The position numbers were made by a program, and so were the translations under genes. From Muribaculaceae bacterium Zag1 (GTDB lineage Bacteria > Bacteroidota > Bacteroidia > Bacteroidales > Muribaculaceae): a stretch of DNA of 40,361 nt. The DNA lies in assembly GCA_002633115.1 (NCBI GenBank), contig NWBJ01000076.1, positions 1 to 40,361 of the forward strand. The letters run 5' to 3'. Numbering within the stretch: the first letter of the stretch is position 1; each line of letters opens with the position of its first letter. The notes beneath the pieces are model-generated. The model was not told the origin of the DNA. It saw nothing but the letters and a program-made list of their open reading frames with translations, and made no database searches. Below, piece by piece: positions 1 to 7,675 of the stretch.

Positions 1-2
1 GA

Positions 3-875
3 CTTTTGCGCATGAGCCCAAATAAAACTAATCTTACAGCAGATACCCCAGTAAAATCTAAAGGCTCTGTAGTATCCACTAAGATTGTCTCAGATGTAGA
101 TAAAGACATTCCTTCGGTAGGAAACACAAACAACGAGAATACTTTTGCGGTAATCATTGCTAATGGTCTATATCAAAAAGTGGCCCAGGTAGAGCATGCC
201 GAAAATGATGGCCGCACCTTTGAAGAATATTGTAACAAGACTCTGGGCATTCCGGATACCCATATCCGCAGCTATTATAATGTGACCTATGGGGATCTGT
301 TGGATGCTATCGAGGATATCAAGGCGATTGCCACAGCAAAACGGGGAGATCTTAACATCATCTTCTACTATGCTGGCCATGGTATCCCAAATGAAGATAC
401 TAAGACTGGATATATCCTGCCGGTTGATGCCGATGGAAAGCAGATGAGAGTTTGTTATCCCCTAAAAGAGCTATACACGGAATTGGGTGAGCTTAAGGCT
501 AGCAACACTGTTGTTTTCCTCGATGCATGCTTTTCGGGCGCACCCCGATCGAGCGGCGAGATGCTAATCCCAGCTCGCGGCGTGGCCATTGTTGCAAAGG
601 ATGATATTCAGGGCAAACTCGTAGTATTCAGCGCCGCCAGCGGCAGCCAGACGGCCCTGGGTTATGATGAGCAAGAGCACGGCCTCTTCACCTATTTCCT
701 GCTCAAGAAGCTCAAGGACACCAAGGGCTCGGTCGACCTTGGCTCGTTGGCCGACTACATCCAGGAGAACGTCTCCCTCGAATCCCAGCTGAAAAACCGC
801 AAGCAGCAGACCCCCACCGTAATGGCTGGCAGCGCCTACGGCGATGCCTGGAAAAAACTCACCCTCAACAAGTAA
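3..875 (+). CDS. Caspase-like (peptidase C14) protease, 5' end outside window
   Basis: The frame is open to the left edge, so the N-terminus is probably missing; the first ATG in frame is at 12. A caspase/metacaspase p20 fold is visible. After a poorly conserved linker of about 45 residues comes a strand reading FAVIIAN, then the catalytic His in YAGHG (codon 378-380) and the catalytic Cys in DACFSG (codon 528-530), spaced as in the C14 family. Both dyad residues are present, so an active cysteine protease is expected, with the Arg/Lys or other specificity unknown. In bacteria such domains often form the C-terminal or N-terminal part of larger proteins with sensor or repeat domains, and the missing 5' part could hold one. 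The first roughly 500 bases are AT-rich and the last 350 GC-rich, suggesting a mosaic gene. No clear terminator follows the stop. Confidence 0.85.
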   Translation, partial: LLRMSPNKTNLTADTPVKSKGSVVSTKIVSDVDKDIPSVGNTNNENTFAVIIANGLYQKVAQVEHAENDGRTFEEYCNKTLGIPDTHIRSYYNVTYGDLLDAIEDIKAIATAKRGDLNIIFYYAGHGIPNEDTKTGYILPVDADGKQMRVCYPLKELYTELGELKASNTVVFLDACFSGAPRSSGEMLIPARGVAIVAKDDIQGKLVVFSAASGSQTALGYDEQEHGLFTYFLLKKLKDTKGSVDLGSLADYIQENVSLESQLKNRKQQTPTVMAGSAYGDAWKKLTLNK

Positions 876-963
876 TCTATTCCAAACTCTTCACCTCGAC
901 AAGCTCGTGAAATAGAGTTCTGCAAATTGGCCCTTAATAATTTTTGAGGTTTAGGGAGTTCGG

Positions 964-2271
964 TTAGAATAGCAGGGAGGAGAGGTATTGGCCTACGGCA
1001 CAGAGAGGGACATTGGTCAGATAGTCTTGGCGCCGATAGTCGGCAAGGGAAAATCTGAGGGCGCTGGTGAGATGACATTTGTCACAGAAAGCTCGCAAGC
1101 TTTTGCTGCGCAGGTTTTCTTCAGCCTTCACTTCGATGGGGATGATAGAATTATCAGCCTCGATTACAAAATCGACCTCGCCGCGTGAATTATCGGCCGA
1201 CCAATAATAAATAGAATCTCCCAATAGGGGGCGCATTTGCTGATAGACATATTGCTCGGTAAGGGCCCCGCGATAGGTCATAAATAGGTCATTGCCCAAA
1301 ACAGCCGCCTTAGGTGACAAATTAGCCATTGCGCCCAGAAGGCCTGTATCGAGCATATACATCTTAAACGCATCCAAATCAACAAAGGTCGACAATGGCA
1401 TCTCACCGGTTGATACTCGGTTGACTTTATATATAAGTCCCGCGTCCCTTAGCCACTCTATGGCAATCTCAAATTCCTTGGCCCTCCCACCCTTCTTCAG
1501 GGCGCCATAAATAAATTTCCGATTCTCTTTGGCCAACTGTGATGGGATAGAAGCCCATACCATCCTAATGCGTGGCACCTCCTCAGTTGGCTCATGCTTT
1601 GAAAAGTCAAGCTGAAATGAAGCCAACAGTTCGGCCTGCTCTCGGCGCACCTCGTTGAGATCATTAGTATTGATGAATTCAAGCACTACCCGAGGCATGC
1701 CCCCTATGAAATAGTACAGCTTCAACAATTCGGTAGTTTTGTTCTTTAGGCTACCGAGCACGCTCCATTGCTGCTCTACGATTTGATCATCCAGGATTTT
1801 GTTATTCGTTGCCCATAAAAATTCTTCAAAGTCAAGAGGGTAAACATTTAAAAGACTCACTTTGCCTACCGGAAATGAGTCATCCCTGTGCAGAGACAAA
1901 CCCAGCATCGACCCCGCCGCAATTATGCGCCTTCCAGGTTCTTTCTCATAAAAATATTTGAGGGCCATTGTGCCGCGTTTCGCCTCTTGTATTTCGTCAA
2001 ACAAAAACAAGGTATCCTTATTTATCTCAACCGCCTTGACAATCTTTATGGTAGTCTCAATTCGAGAGATGTCAAAGTCTTGCTGGAATAGAGTCTTCAG
2101 ATCCTCTTCGTCCTCAAAATTTATATACACATAGTTGTCCGGATAATATCTATTGGCAAACTCTTTCATCAGCCAAGTCTTTCCCACCTGGCGCGCTCCA
2201 TTGAGCACCAGCGGTTTGAATGACTGCCTCTGATTCCATTTTATGATATCATTAAGAGCTTTACGTTGCAT
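964..2271 (-). CDS. AAA ATPase with C-terminal DUF4143 (nuclease-like) domain
   Basis: A 435-residue protein of the AAA_14/DUF4143 family, very common and multicopy in Bacteroidales. Visible are the Walker A motif GARQVGKT (residues 25-32), a Walker B FLFDE (about 89-93), and a C-terminal region with EVDFVIE...IPIEVKAEE, the D-ExK arrangement of PD-(D/E)XK-like folds. The biological role of the family is not established; ATP-dependent nucleic-acid or toxin-like functions have been suggested, and I assign none. The start at 2271 is an ATG placed 23-30 nt downstream of a good -7 box (2294-2301), so it is well supported. Upstream lies an array of 15-bp repeats that looks like an operator. The gene is monocistronic and convergent with the caspase gene. 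Confidence 0.85.
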   Translation of the reverse strand: MQRKALNDIIKWNQRQSFKPLVLNGARQVGKTWLMKEFANRYYPDNYVYINFEDEEDLKTLFQQDFDISRIETTIKIVKAVEINKDTLFLFDEIQEAKRGTMALKYFYEKEPGRRIIAAGSMLGLSLHRDDSFPVGKVSLLNVYPLDFEEFLWATNNKILDDQIVEQQWSVLGSLKNKTTELLKLYYFIGGMPRVVLEFINTNDLNEVRREQAELLASFQLDFSKHEPTEEVPRIRMVWASIPSQLAKENRKFIYGALKKGGRAKEFEIAIEWLRDAGLIYKVNRVSTGEMPLSTFVDLDAFKMYMLDTGLLGAMANLSPKAAVLGNDLFMTYRGALTEQYVYQQMRPLLGDSIYYWSADNSRGEVDFVIEADNSIIPIEVKAEENLRSKSLRAFCDKCHLTSALRFSLADYRRQDYLTNVPLCAVGQYLSSLLF

Positions 2272-2293
2272 ATACCTATAAATTTGAGTCGAG

Positions 2294-2325
2294 CAAAATT
2301 ACTAAAAATCTCCCACTCCAACAAA
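2294..2325 (-). promoter_or_regulatory. Promoter of the AAA/DUF4143 gene
   Basis: On the minus strand TAATTTTG (2294-2301) matches the Bacteroidota -7 consensus TAnnTTTG, and TTTG (2322-2325) lies 20 nt upstream as a -33 box. The predicted start of transcription is about 15 nt before the ATG at 2271. The operator-like repeat array begins directly upstream of the -33 box. Confidence 0.65.
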
Positions 2326-2434
2326 TTTACGTCCTTAAAAATGCAGCATCGCACACTTTTAAGGACGTAAAAATGCAGTATCGCGCACTTTTAAGGACGT
2401 AAAAGTGTAAAACAACGCACTTTTAAGGACGTAA
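2326..2434. repeat. Phased array of TTTTAAGGACGTAAA repeats (one inverted, three direct)
   Basis: An inverted copy TTTACGTCCTTAAAA lies at 2326-2340. Direct copies begin at 2357, 2389 and 2421 (the last ends ...GTAA at 2434). The direct copies are exactly 32 bp apart, close to three DNA turns, and the inverted copy with the first direct copy forms a perfect 15-bp-arm inverted repeat. The spacers of the first two units also resemble each other (ATGCAG-ATCGC-CAC). The array abuts the -33 box of the AAA/DUF4143 gene, so it is a plausible operator or activator array. It could also be an inert repeat. Confidence 0.75.
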
Positions 2435-2438
2435 TTAA

Positions 2439-2469
2439 GCCCGAGATGCTCAATTAAGGCATCTCGGGC
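2439..2469 (-). terminator. Hairpin downstream of glgB
   Basis: Perfect 11-bp arms GCCCGAGATGC / GCATCTCGGGC (2439-2449 and 2459-2469) around a 9-nt AT-rich loop, located 84 nt after the glgB stop. On the minus strand it is followed by a short T/A-rich stretch. It could also end readthrough toward glgB from the left. Confidence 0.6.
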
Positions 2470-2494
2470 CTATTTTATGTAGGGCCTTTATGGT

Positions 2495-2550
2495 CTTATG
2501 TCCTTACGGTCTTTTGTCCTTACGGTCTTTTGTCCTTATGGTCTTACGGT
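2495..2550. repeat. 16-bp tandem repeats, CTTTTGTCCTTACGGT type
   Basis: Three 16-bp units (2495-2510, 2511-2526, 2527-2542) plus a half unit to 2550, differing only at one or two positions each (CTTATG/CTTTTG and TACGGT/TATGGT). The array stops 2 bp before the glgB stop codon. A related set lies at 10997-11046. Confidence 0.8.
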
Positions 2551-2552
2551 GC

Positions 2553-4682
2553 CTATTTCTTTTTGTTGTATTGGCGCACCTTTTTGAGGACCATGGCCGA
2601 GCGCGACGGGATGTAGAGACGCAGCCACTCCACCCCGTGAGGAGCGTAGAGGGGATCGGGCTGGGTGAAATGCTCAACCTTCTCATCGATGTTGCCGTAG
2701 CCGCCAAAACGAGGATTGTCGGTCGAGAGCACCGTGCGATACTTGCCGCCGGGAGCGAGGATACCGTAGCCGGTAAACGACTGAGTGGGCGAGAAGTTGA
2801 ACACAAACACATAGTCGCCGCGCATAAATGCCAGCACCTGGTCATCATCCTTCTCCCACAGCTTCACCACTGGCAGAGCCTGGAAGTTGTAGATGCCCGA
2901 TACCAGATGGATCATGGCATTGTCAAAGTCCTGCAGATAGATGTATTTCAGCTCTTGACGGTCAACGAGGTCCCACTGGCGGCGAGCATACTTGTAGCTC
3001 CAGCCATTGCCCTCGCGCGGGAAGTCAATCCACTCGGGATGACCAAACTCATTGCCCATGAAGTTGAGGTAGCCGCCGTTGATGGTGGCGAGGGTTACGA
3101 GGCGTATCATCTTGTGCAGCGCCAAGCCACGAGCCACGACCATATTGTCGTCGTCCTTCATCATGTGCCAGTACATCTCCTTGTCGATGAGGCGGAAGAT
3201 CACCGTCTTGTCGCCCACAAGAGCCTGGTCGTGGCTCTCGACGTAGGAGATAGTCTTCTCATCGGCACGGCGATTTGTGAGTTCCCAGAATATCGATGTG
3301 GGGTGCCAATCCTCGTCCTTCTTCTCCTTGAGCATCTTGATCCAGTAGTCGGGGATGCCCATAGCCATGCGGTAGTCAAATCCGATGCCGCCATCGGCCA
3401 CAGGTATAGCCAAGCCCGGCATGCCGCTCATCTCCTCGGCGATGGTGATGGCGTGAGGATTCACCTCATGGATCAGCTTGTTGGCGAGGGTGAGGTATGT
3501 GATGGCGTTGACATCTTGTCCGCCATTATAGTAGTCGTCATAGCTGCCAAATGCCTGGCCCAGGCCATGGTTGTAGTACAGCATCGAGGTCACGCCGTCA
3601 AAGCGGAAACCGTCAAAGTGGAACTCTTCGAGCCAGTACTTGCAGTTGGAGAGCAAGAAGTGCAGCACTTCGTTCTTGCCATAGTCAAAGCAGAGCGAAT
3701 CCCATGCCGGGTGCTCGCGGCGATGGTCGCCGTAGAAATACTGGTTGTAGCTGCCATCAAGGCGACCGAGCCCTTCGTTCTCGTTCTTCACAGCGTGACT
3801 ATGCACAATGTCCATAATCACGGCGATGCCCATCTCGTGAGCCTTGTCAATCAGGGCCTTGAGCTGTTCGGGGGTGCCGAAGCGCGATGAGGGAGCGAAG
3901 AAGTTTGATACATGGTAGCCAAACGATCCATAATACGGATGCTCCTGGATGGCCATGATCTGGATGGCGTTGTAGCCGTCGGCGTGGATACGCGGCAGGA
4001 TGTTCTCGCGGAACTCGTCGTAGGTGCCTACGCCCTCCTTCTCCTGGGCCATGCCGATGTGGCACTCATAGATGAGCAGAGGCTTGGTGTCGGGTTTGAA
4101 CTCGCGGCACTCCCACTTGTACTCCTCATCGGGCACCCATACCTGGGCCGAGAAGATGTGGGTCTTCTCGTCTTGCACCACGCGGTTGGCGTAAGCCGGG
4201 AGGCGTTCGCCGTAGCCGCCCTCCCAGTGCACCATCATCTTGAAGAGTTGGCCCTGCTTCAGGTCGCCGGGCTTGAGATGGATTTCCCATACGCCGTTGC
4301 CGAGGGGATGGAGCTGGTATTTGAGTTCTTCTTTCCAACCCGAGAAGTCGCCGATGAGGGTAATGGAGGTGGCGTTGGGGGCCCACTCGCGGAATATCCA
4401 GCTGCCGTCCTTCTCGCGGTGGAGGCCGAAGTATTTGTAAGCGTTGGCAAAGTCGGTGAGCGACTGTTTGCCTTGTGTCAATTCATATTCCTTGCGCAGG
4501 AAGTCGTGGTGACGCCCCTCGATGGCAGCCTCGAAAGGCTCGAGCCAGGGGTCGTTCTTTATGATGGGTAGGCGGTGAGCCAGGCGCTCTTGGGCCTGCT
4601 TCTCTTCGGCGGTCAGCTCGGGAGCCGACTGCTTGTCTTCAGTAGCTTTCTTAGGGGTTGAGGAGGTTGCTTTCTTTGCCAT
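2553..4682 (-). CDS. glgB: 1,4-alpha-glucan (glycogen) branching enzyme, GH13
   Basis: A 709-residue cytoplasmic enzyme that makes alpha-1,6 branches in glycogen. An N-terminal CBM48-type beta domain (about 80-190, with FREWAPNA and GDFSGW) precedes the GH13 barrel. The nucleophile is Asp362 in GFRFDGVTS and the acid/base Glu416 in IAEEMSG, with a later SHDQ motif carrying the third acidic residue. A C-terminal all-beta domain follows (VFNFSP...). Length and motif style match the branching enzymes of Bacteroidales, which resemble eukaryotic ones. I chose ATG 4682 (MAKKATSS), because the farther in-frame ATG at 4736 lies upstream of the promoter box at 4712-4719. The first 40 residues are Lys/Ala/Ser-rich and low complexity. 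No other glycogen gene is in the window. Confidence 0.95.
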   Translation of the reverse strand: MAKKATSSTPKKATEDKQSAPELTAEEKQAQERLAHRLPIIKNDPWLEPFEAAIEGRHHDFLRKEYELTQGKQSLTDFANAYKYFGLHREKDGSWIFREWAPNATSITLIGDFSGWKEELKYQLHPLGNGVWEIHLKPGDLKQGQLFKMMVHWEGGYGERLPAYANRVVQDEKTHIFSAQVWVPDEEYKWECREFKPDTKPLLIYECHIGMAQEKEGVGTYDEFRENILPRIHADGYNAIQIMAIQEHPYYGSFGYHVSNFFAPSSRFGTPEQLKALIDKAHEMGIAVIMDIVHSHAVKNENEGLGRLDGSYNQYFYGDHRREHPAWDSLCFDYGKNEVLHFLLSNCKYWLEEFHFDGFRFDGVTSMLYYNHGLGQAFGSYDDYYNGGQDVNAITYLTLANKLIHEVNPHAITIAEEMSGMPGLAIPVADGGIGFDYRMAMGIPDYWIKMLKEKKDEDWHPTSIFWELTNRRADEKTISYVESHDQALVGDKTVIFRLIDKEMYWHMMKDDDNMVVARGLALHKMIRLVTLATINGGYLNFMGNEFGHPEWIDFPREGNGWSYKYARRQWDLVDRQELKYIYLQDFDNAMIHLVSGIYNFQALPVVKLWEKDDDQVLAFMRGDYVFVFNFSPTQSFTGYGILAPGGKYRTVLSTDNPRFGGYGNIDEKVEHFTQPDPLYAPHGVEWLRLYIPSRSAMVLKKVRQYNKKK

Positions 4683-4711
4683 AGCGGTATTTGGTTTGCG
4701 GATTATTTTTG

Positions 4712-4719
4712 CAAAGTTA
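4712..4719 (-). promoter_or_regulatory. -7 box of glgB
   Basis: Minus-strand TAACTTTG fits TAnnTTTG exactly and sits 30 nt upstream of the chosen glgB start codon, which argues against the longer reading of the gene. Confidence 0.55.
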
Positions 4720-4804
4720 ACAATTATTTTTTGCAATCGGTATATTTTTTCACCAAATAATATAACAACCCTACCCCCCTATTGGTTTAATCCCCTCGCC
4801 ATGG

Positions 4805-4825
4805 TACAGGGGACGTTCCCCTGTA
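4805..4825. terminator. Short hairpin after the AAA-like/PDDEXK gene
   Basis: TACAGGGGA / TCCCCTGTA arms (4805-4813, 4817-4825) with a 3-nt loop, 13 nt past the stop of the leftward gene. No T-run follows, so termination is only likely. Confidence 0.4.
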
Positions 4826-4837
4826 ACGCTGTGCTTT

Positions 4838-6403
4838 TTACGGTTTTTGGAATTCTTCGATAATCCAATTGGGGTCAATGTTGCGAGTCGAGGAATCAAA
4901 ATTAATGCCCATTAGGTAGATGGTCCGCTCGTCACATTGGTAGGGGATGGCATAGCCTTTGTTGTGAATCTGATCGATGGCTTCTTGAGCTGTTCCTTTA
5001 TACTTGAACTCCATGATGTAAACAAATTTATCTGTTTCTACCACCAGATCAATTCGGCCATTGCTTATGCGCGGTTCGGCTTTTACTTGGAACTTCATCA
5101 AAGAGAAGATTACGAAAAGCACATTCTGGTAATGCGCCTCACGATCAAGTATAAGGTCATAGTTCCAGCCTCCCAACAAAGCTTGGAGATGGAGAAGGAA
5201 TCTGACTGGTTCGCCTCGTCTTACTTCTTCAACAAATTTATCTATCTCATCTTTGCTCGTAGAATTGCCAATGTCGGTGTAGCGAGGCAATAGATAGCGG
5301 AGGAAGCCACGCTCAACTTCTTCGTTAGGGAAATCCAATATGTAAGTTTCGCTTTTCTCTTCATATCTTTTTATCGAGAGATAGCCGCTTTGATATATGA
5401 CTGGGATTGGATTTGAGTGCATCGACTCTATGCTGGTCAGCAAATCAGCATCGGCTTTATATCCCGACAAGGTAGACAAATCCCAATGATGCTCCTGAAG
5501 AGCCTCTACCAAAAAATTTGGAGTGCCAGTTTGGAACCAATAGTCACTCATCTCCTTATCGTTAAGGGCATTCAATAGGCTGAACGGATTAAATACGCCC
5601 TCCTTGGTTTTGGAGAAATGATAGCCATCGTATTTGCGCTCCAATTCAGTCACCATTTTCTCTATGCTATAACTTTTCTTGGCGGCAAACTCCTCTATCC
5701 CTGAATAAAAGTTGGAAAGCATCTCTTGCGTGGTGATGCCGCAGATCGTGGCATACTCTGGCAATAGAGAAACGTCTTTAAGCTGGTTAAGATCACTAAA
5801 TACACTCAATTTCGCGAATTTCGTGACACCGGTTATAAAGATAAACCGGATATATCGTTCTGCCTTCTTCAGGGTGCCATAAAATGGCTTTAGGACCTTT
5901 CTGTATTCGTTTTGTGCCTCCTCATCTTGAATCACTTCAAGCAGTGGCTTGTCATACTCATCAATGAGAATGACTACACGCTGCTTGTTGGCAGAAGCAT
6001 AAGCCTTCTTAATGACATCATTAAAGCGGCCGCCTAAAGTTTTTTTAGGATTACTAACCTGGTAAGTATCCTCCAAATCCTCTAAAACCTCAATCAGACT
6101 CTCTGTCAACTCTTCTTTTGAGGTATATGTGCCATTGTTCAGATCGATATGAATGACAGGATGCTGGGGCCATTCTGTCTCAAGATTTTCGATGGCCAGT
6201 CCCTTAAATAGATCCTTCTCGCCTTGGAAATAGGCCTCAATCGTCGATTGGAGGAGGCTTTTGCCAAAGCGGCGAGGACGGCTTAAGAAGCATCCACGGA
6301 ATGTGTGAGTCAGCTGGTAGATAAGAGCAGTCTTATCTACGTACACATATCCGTCTCTTATCAGATCGGGGAAGCTTTGTATTCCGAGTGGATATAGAGT
6401 CAT
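4838..6403 (-). CDS. AAA-ATPase-like protein with PD-(D/E)XK nuclease domain
   Basis: A 521-residue member of the AAA-ATPase_like (PF09820) plus PDDEXK_9 (PF08011) family, highly multiplied in Bacteroidales. The N-terminus has the hallmark region YPLGIQSFPDLI and YVDKTALIYQL, then a P-loop-like SRPRRFGKSLL and a Walker B-like ILIDEYDKPLLE. The C-terminus carries RIDLVVET...YIMEFKYKG, the D-ExK nuclease core. The function of the family is unknown; it resembles the neighbouring AAA/DUF4143 protein in architecture but not in sequence. I use ATG 6403 (MTLYPLG), since an upstream TTG at 6424 would overlap the -7 box at 6422-6429. The gene is monocistronic. Confidence 0.88.
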   Translation of the reverse strand: MTLYPLGIQSFPDLIRDGYVYVDKTALIYQLTHTFRGCFLSRPRRFGKSLLQSTIEAYFQGEKDLFKGLAIENLETEWPQHPVIHIDLNNGTYTSKEELTESLIEVLEDLEDTYQVSNPKKTLGGRFNDVIKKAYASANKQRVVILIDEYDKPLLEVIQDEEAQNEYRKVLKPFYGTLKKAERYIRFIFITGVTKFAKLSVFSDLNQLKDVSLLPEYATICGITTQEMLSNFYSGIEEFAAKKSYSIEKMVTELERKYDGYHFSKTKEGVFNPFSLLNALNDKEMSDYWFQTGTPNFLVEALQEHHWDLSTLSGYKADADLLTSIESMHSNPIPVIYQSGYLSIKRYEEKSETYILDFPNEEVERGFLRYLLPRYTDIGNSTSKDEIDKFVEEVRRGEPVRFLLHLQALLGGWNYDLILDREAHYQNVLFVIFSLMKFQVKAEPRISNGRIDLVVETDKFVYIMEFKYKGTAQEAIDQIHNKGYAIPYQCDERTIYLMGINFDSSTRNIDPNWIIEEFQKP

Positions 6404-6421
6404 TTCCTTCGCATTAATACG

Positions 6422-6429
6422 CAAAGTTA
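6422..6429 (-). promoter_or_regulatory. -7 box of the AAA-like/PDDEXK gene
   Basis: Minus-strand TAACTTTG, exact match to TAnnTTTG, 19 nt upstream of ATG 6403. This fixes the start codon choice. Confidence 0.55.
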
Positions 6430-6471
6430 ATGTTTTTTCCAGTAATTACCAAATCAACATCTACCAAAAAT

Positions 6472-7503
6472 TTATGGGCGGCCGAGGGCGAGGGTGTGGA
6501 GGGAGGGGTAGCGGCGGAGGAGGTGAGAGATAAGGAGGCAAAGGGCGGTGATGAGGATGGCAGTGATGAGGGGGAGAAGACGGAAGAGAGGATGGCCGTC
6601 GAGAGGGAGGAGAGTGGTGAGGTCGGCAGCTGCGAGTAGGGCGATGGGGAAATAATGGAGGAGGTAGACGGGAAGGGTGGAGCGACCGAGGGTGCAGAGA
6701 GCTGCGCCGATGCGGGCAATAGCGGGATTGCGCACGGCAAGGTTGGCAGCAGTGAAATAAGCCGCGAGCAGGGAGAATATTCCCCACATCGTGGCTATGC
6801 CCAACAGGCCCTTGAGGTAATTGACCGGCAGGTCAAACCATTGCCATTTACAACATAGCAGAAAGGCCACAAGACACGCGCCAACAACCCAGCGATCCCC
6901 CATCAGTCGATGCCACCGCTCGCGATACAACCCCACGGCTGCGCCAACCAAGAAATATGGAGCCATAGCTACGATTTTGCGCGCTGCCAAGATATCAATC
7001 CACCGCTCAGCTGCGCCAAATCCCATGCCCTTGGTATGAATCGCCAAAGCGCCAAGGACAAGCGCCAGAACTATCATCACTGTGGCTTGGCCCCTGCGCC
7101 CCCACCCCAGCAATCCTAAACCATAAGACAAAGCCATATACCCGATGCATATCACCGCCAAGGCGTAAGGGTACCAATATCCCATCTTGGTGGGCATCTC
7201 AAGCATATCCATCACTGAGATGCTAAAGGCAGCGCAAAACACCAGCGCCATCACCACCGTAGGCAGCAGCTGATAGCGCAGCCGATTGGCGCACCGGCGC
7301 CTAAAGAGGCCCATGTCATACAAGCCGCTCGCCAAAAATCCGCTGATGAAGAAGAACAAAGGCATACGCCAATAGCCCGAGATGGCCGACAACGCCGTGT
7401 CGGCCTCCCACGCCTTTTGCAACACATGGTGGTACACCACCATAAGCATCGCAAAACCCCTGAGCGCGTCAATCGCCCTATTTCGCTCTGTCGATGTCTT
7501 CAT
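6472..7503 (-). CDS. Acyltransferase-3 family membrane protein
   Basis: A 343-residue polytopic inner-membrane protein of the acyltransferase 3 (OafA/NodX-type) family, which O-acylates surface sugars or other acceptors using acyl-CoA. The family signature is at the N-terminus, RNRAIDALRGFAMLMVVYHH, with the conserved Arg and the catalytic-type His, followed by about ten hydrophobic segments including MPLFFFISGFLASGL. The acceptor cannot be told from the sequence and there is no glycan-synthesis neighbour. The ATG at 7503 is followed by a short polar stretch before the first membrane span, as usual. A -7 box lies at 7547-7554. The 3' third is strongly GC-rich with G/A-biased plus strand. Confidence 0.85.
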   Translation of the reverse strand: MKTSTERNRAIDALRGFAMLMVVYHHVLQKAWEADTALSAISGYWRMPLFFFISGFLASGLYDMGLFRRRCANRLRYQLLPTVVMALVFCAAFSISVMDMLEMPTKMGYWYPYALAVICIGYMALSYGLGLLGWGRRGQATVMIVLALVLGALAIHTKGMGFGAAERWIDILAARKIVAMAPYFLVGAAVGLYRERWHRLMGDRWVVGACLVAFLLCCKWQWFDLPVNYLKGLLGIATMWGIFSLLAAYFTAANLAVRNPAIARIGAALCTLGRSTLPVYLLHYFPIALLAAADLTTLLPLDGHPLFRLLPLITAILITALCLLISHLLRRYPSLHTLALGRP

Positions 7504-7546
7504 ACTAATCAGTGCGTAGCACGGCCCTCATCCTCAAATCCACCAA

Positions 7547-7554
7547 CAAAGGTA
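7547..7554 (-). promoter_or_regulatory. -7 box of the acyltransferase gene
   Basis: Minus-strand TACCTTTG matches TAnnTTTG, about 44 nt upstream of the ATG. It forms a divergent promoter pair with the cutC box at 7598-7605. Confidence 0.5.
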
Positions 7555-7597
7555 GCAAATATTTGACAATAATTGGGTCGGATTGGAAAAGAATTAG

Positions 7598-7605
7598 TAA
7601 TTTTG
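7598..7605 (+). promoter_or_regulatory. -7 box of cutC
   Basis: TAATTTTG matches TAnnTTTG; a TTG at 7573-7575 is a possible -33 element. The predicted leader before the first GTG start is about 35 nt. Confidence 0.5.
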
Positions 7606-7645
7606 CCCAAAATACCACAAAACACAGACACCTATTAAACCCAAT

Positions 7646-7675
7646 CTCGTGAAACCCATACTCGTGAAACCCATA
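7646..7675 (+). repeat. 15-bp tandem duplication over the cutC start
   Basis: Two exact copies of CTCGTGAAACCCATA (7646-7660 and 7661-7675), each with a GTG in the same frame. It adds five in-frame codons or moves the true start. Confidence 0.85.

Noticed and set aside
2326-2434. CRISPR or plasmid iteron origin
   Set aside because: The 15-bp repeats are separated by 17-bp spacers but those spacers resemble one another, and there is no replication protein or cas gene near.
2490-3890. 466-codon open frame on the plus strand across glgB
   Set aside because: It is antisense to a clear glgB, has low-complexity composition (Val/His/Leu rich), no family match and no promoter; a shadow of GC-rich codons.
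3912-4571. 219-codon open frame opposite glgB
   Set aside because: Same reason: antisense to conserved GH13 sequence, with unusual Val/Leu-rich composition.
6430-6639. Glu/Gly-rich plus-strand frame near the acyltransferase 3' end
   Set aside because: Its acidic composition simply mirrors the G/A-biased complement of the acyltransferase C-terminus.
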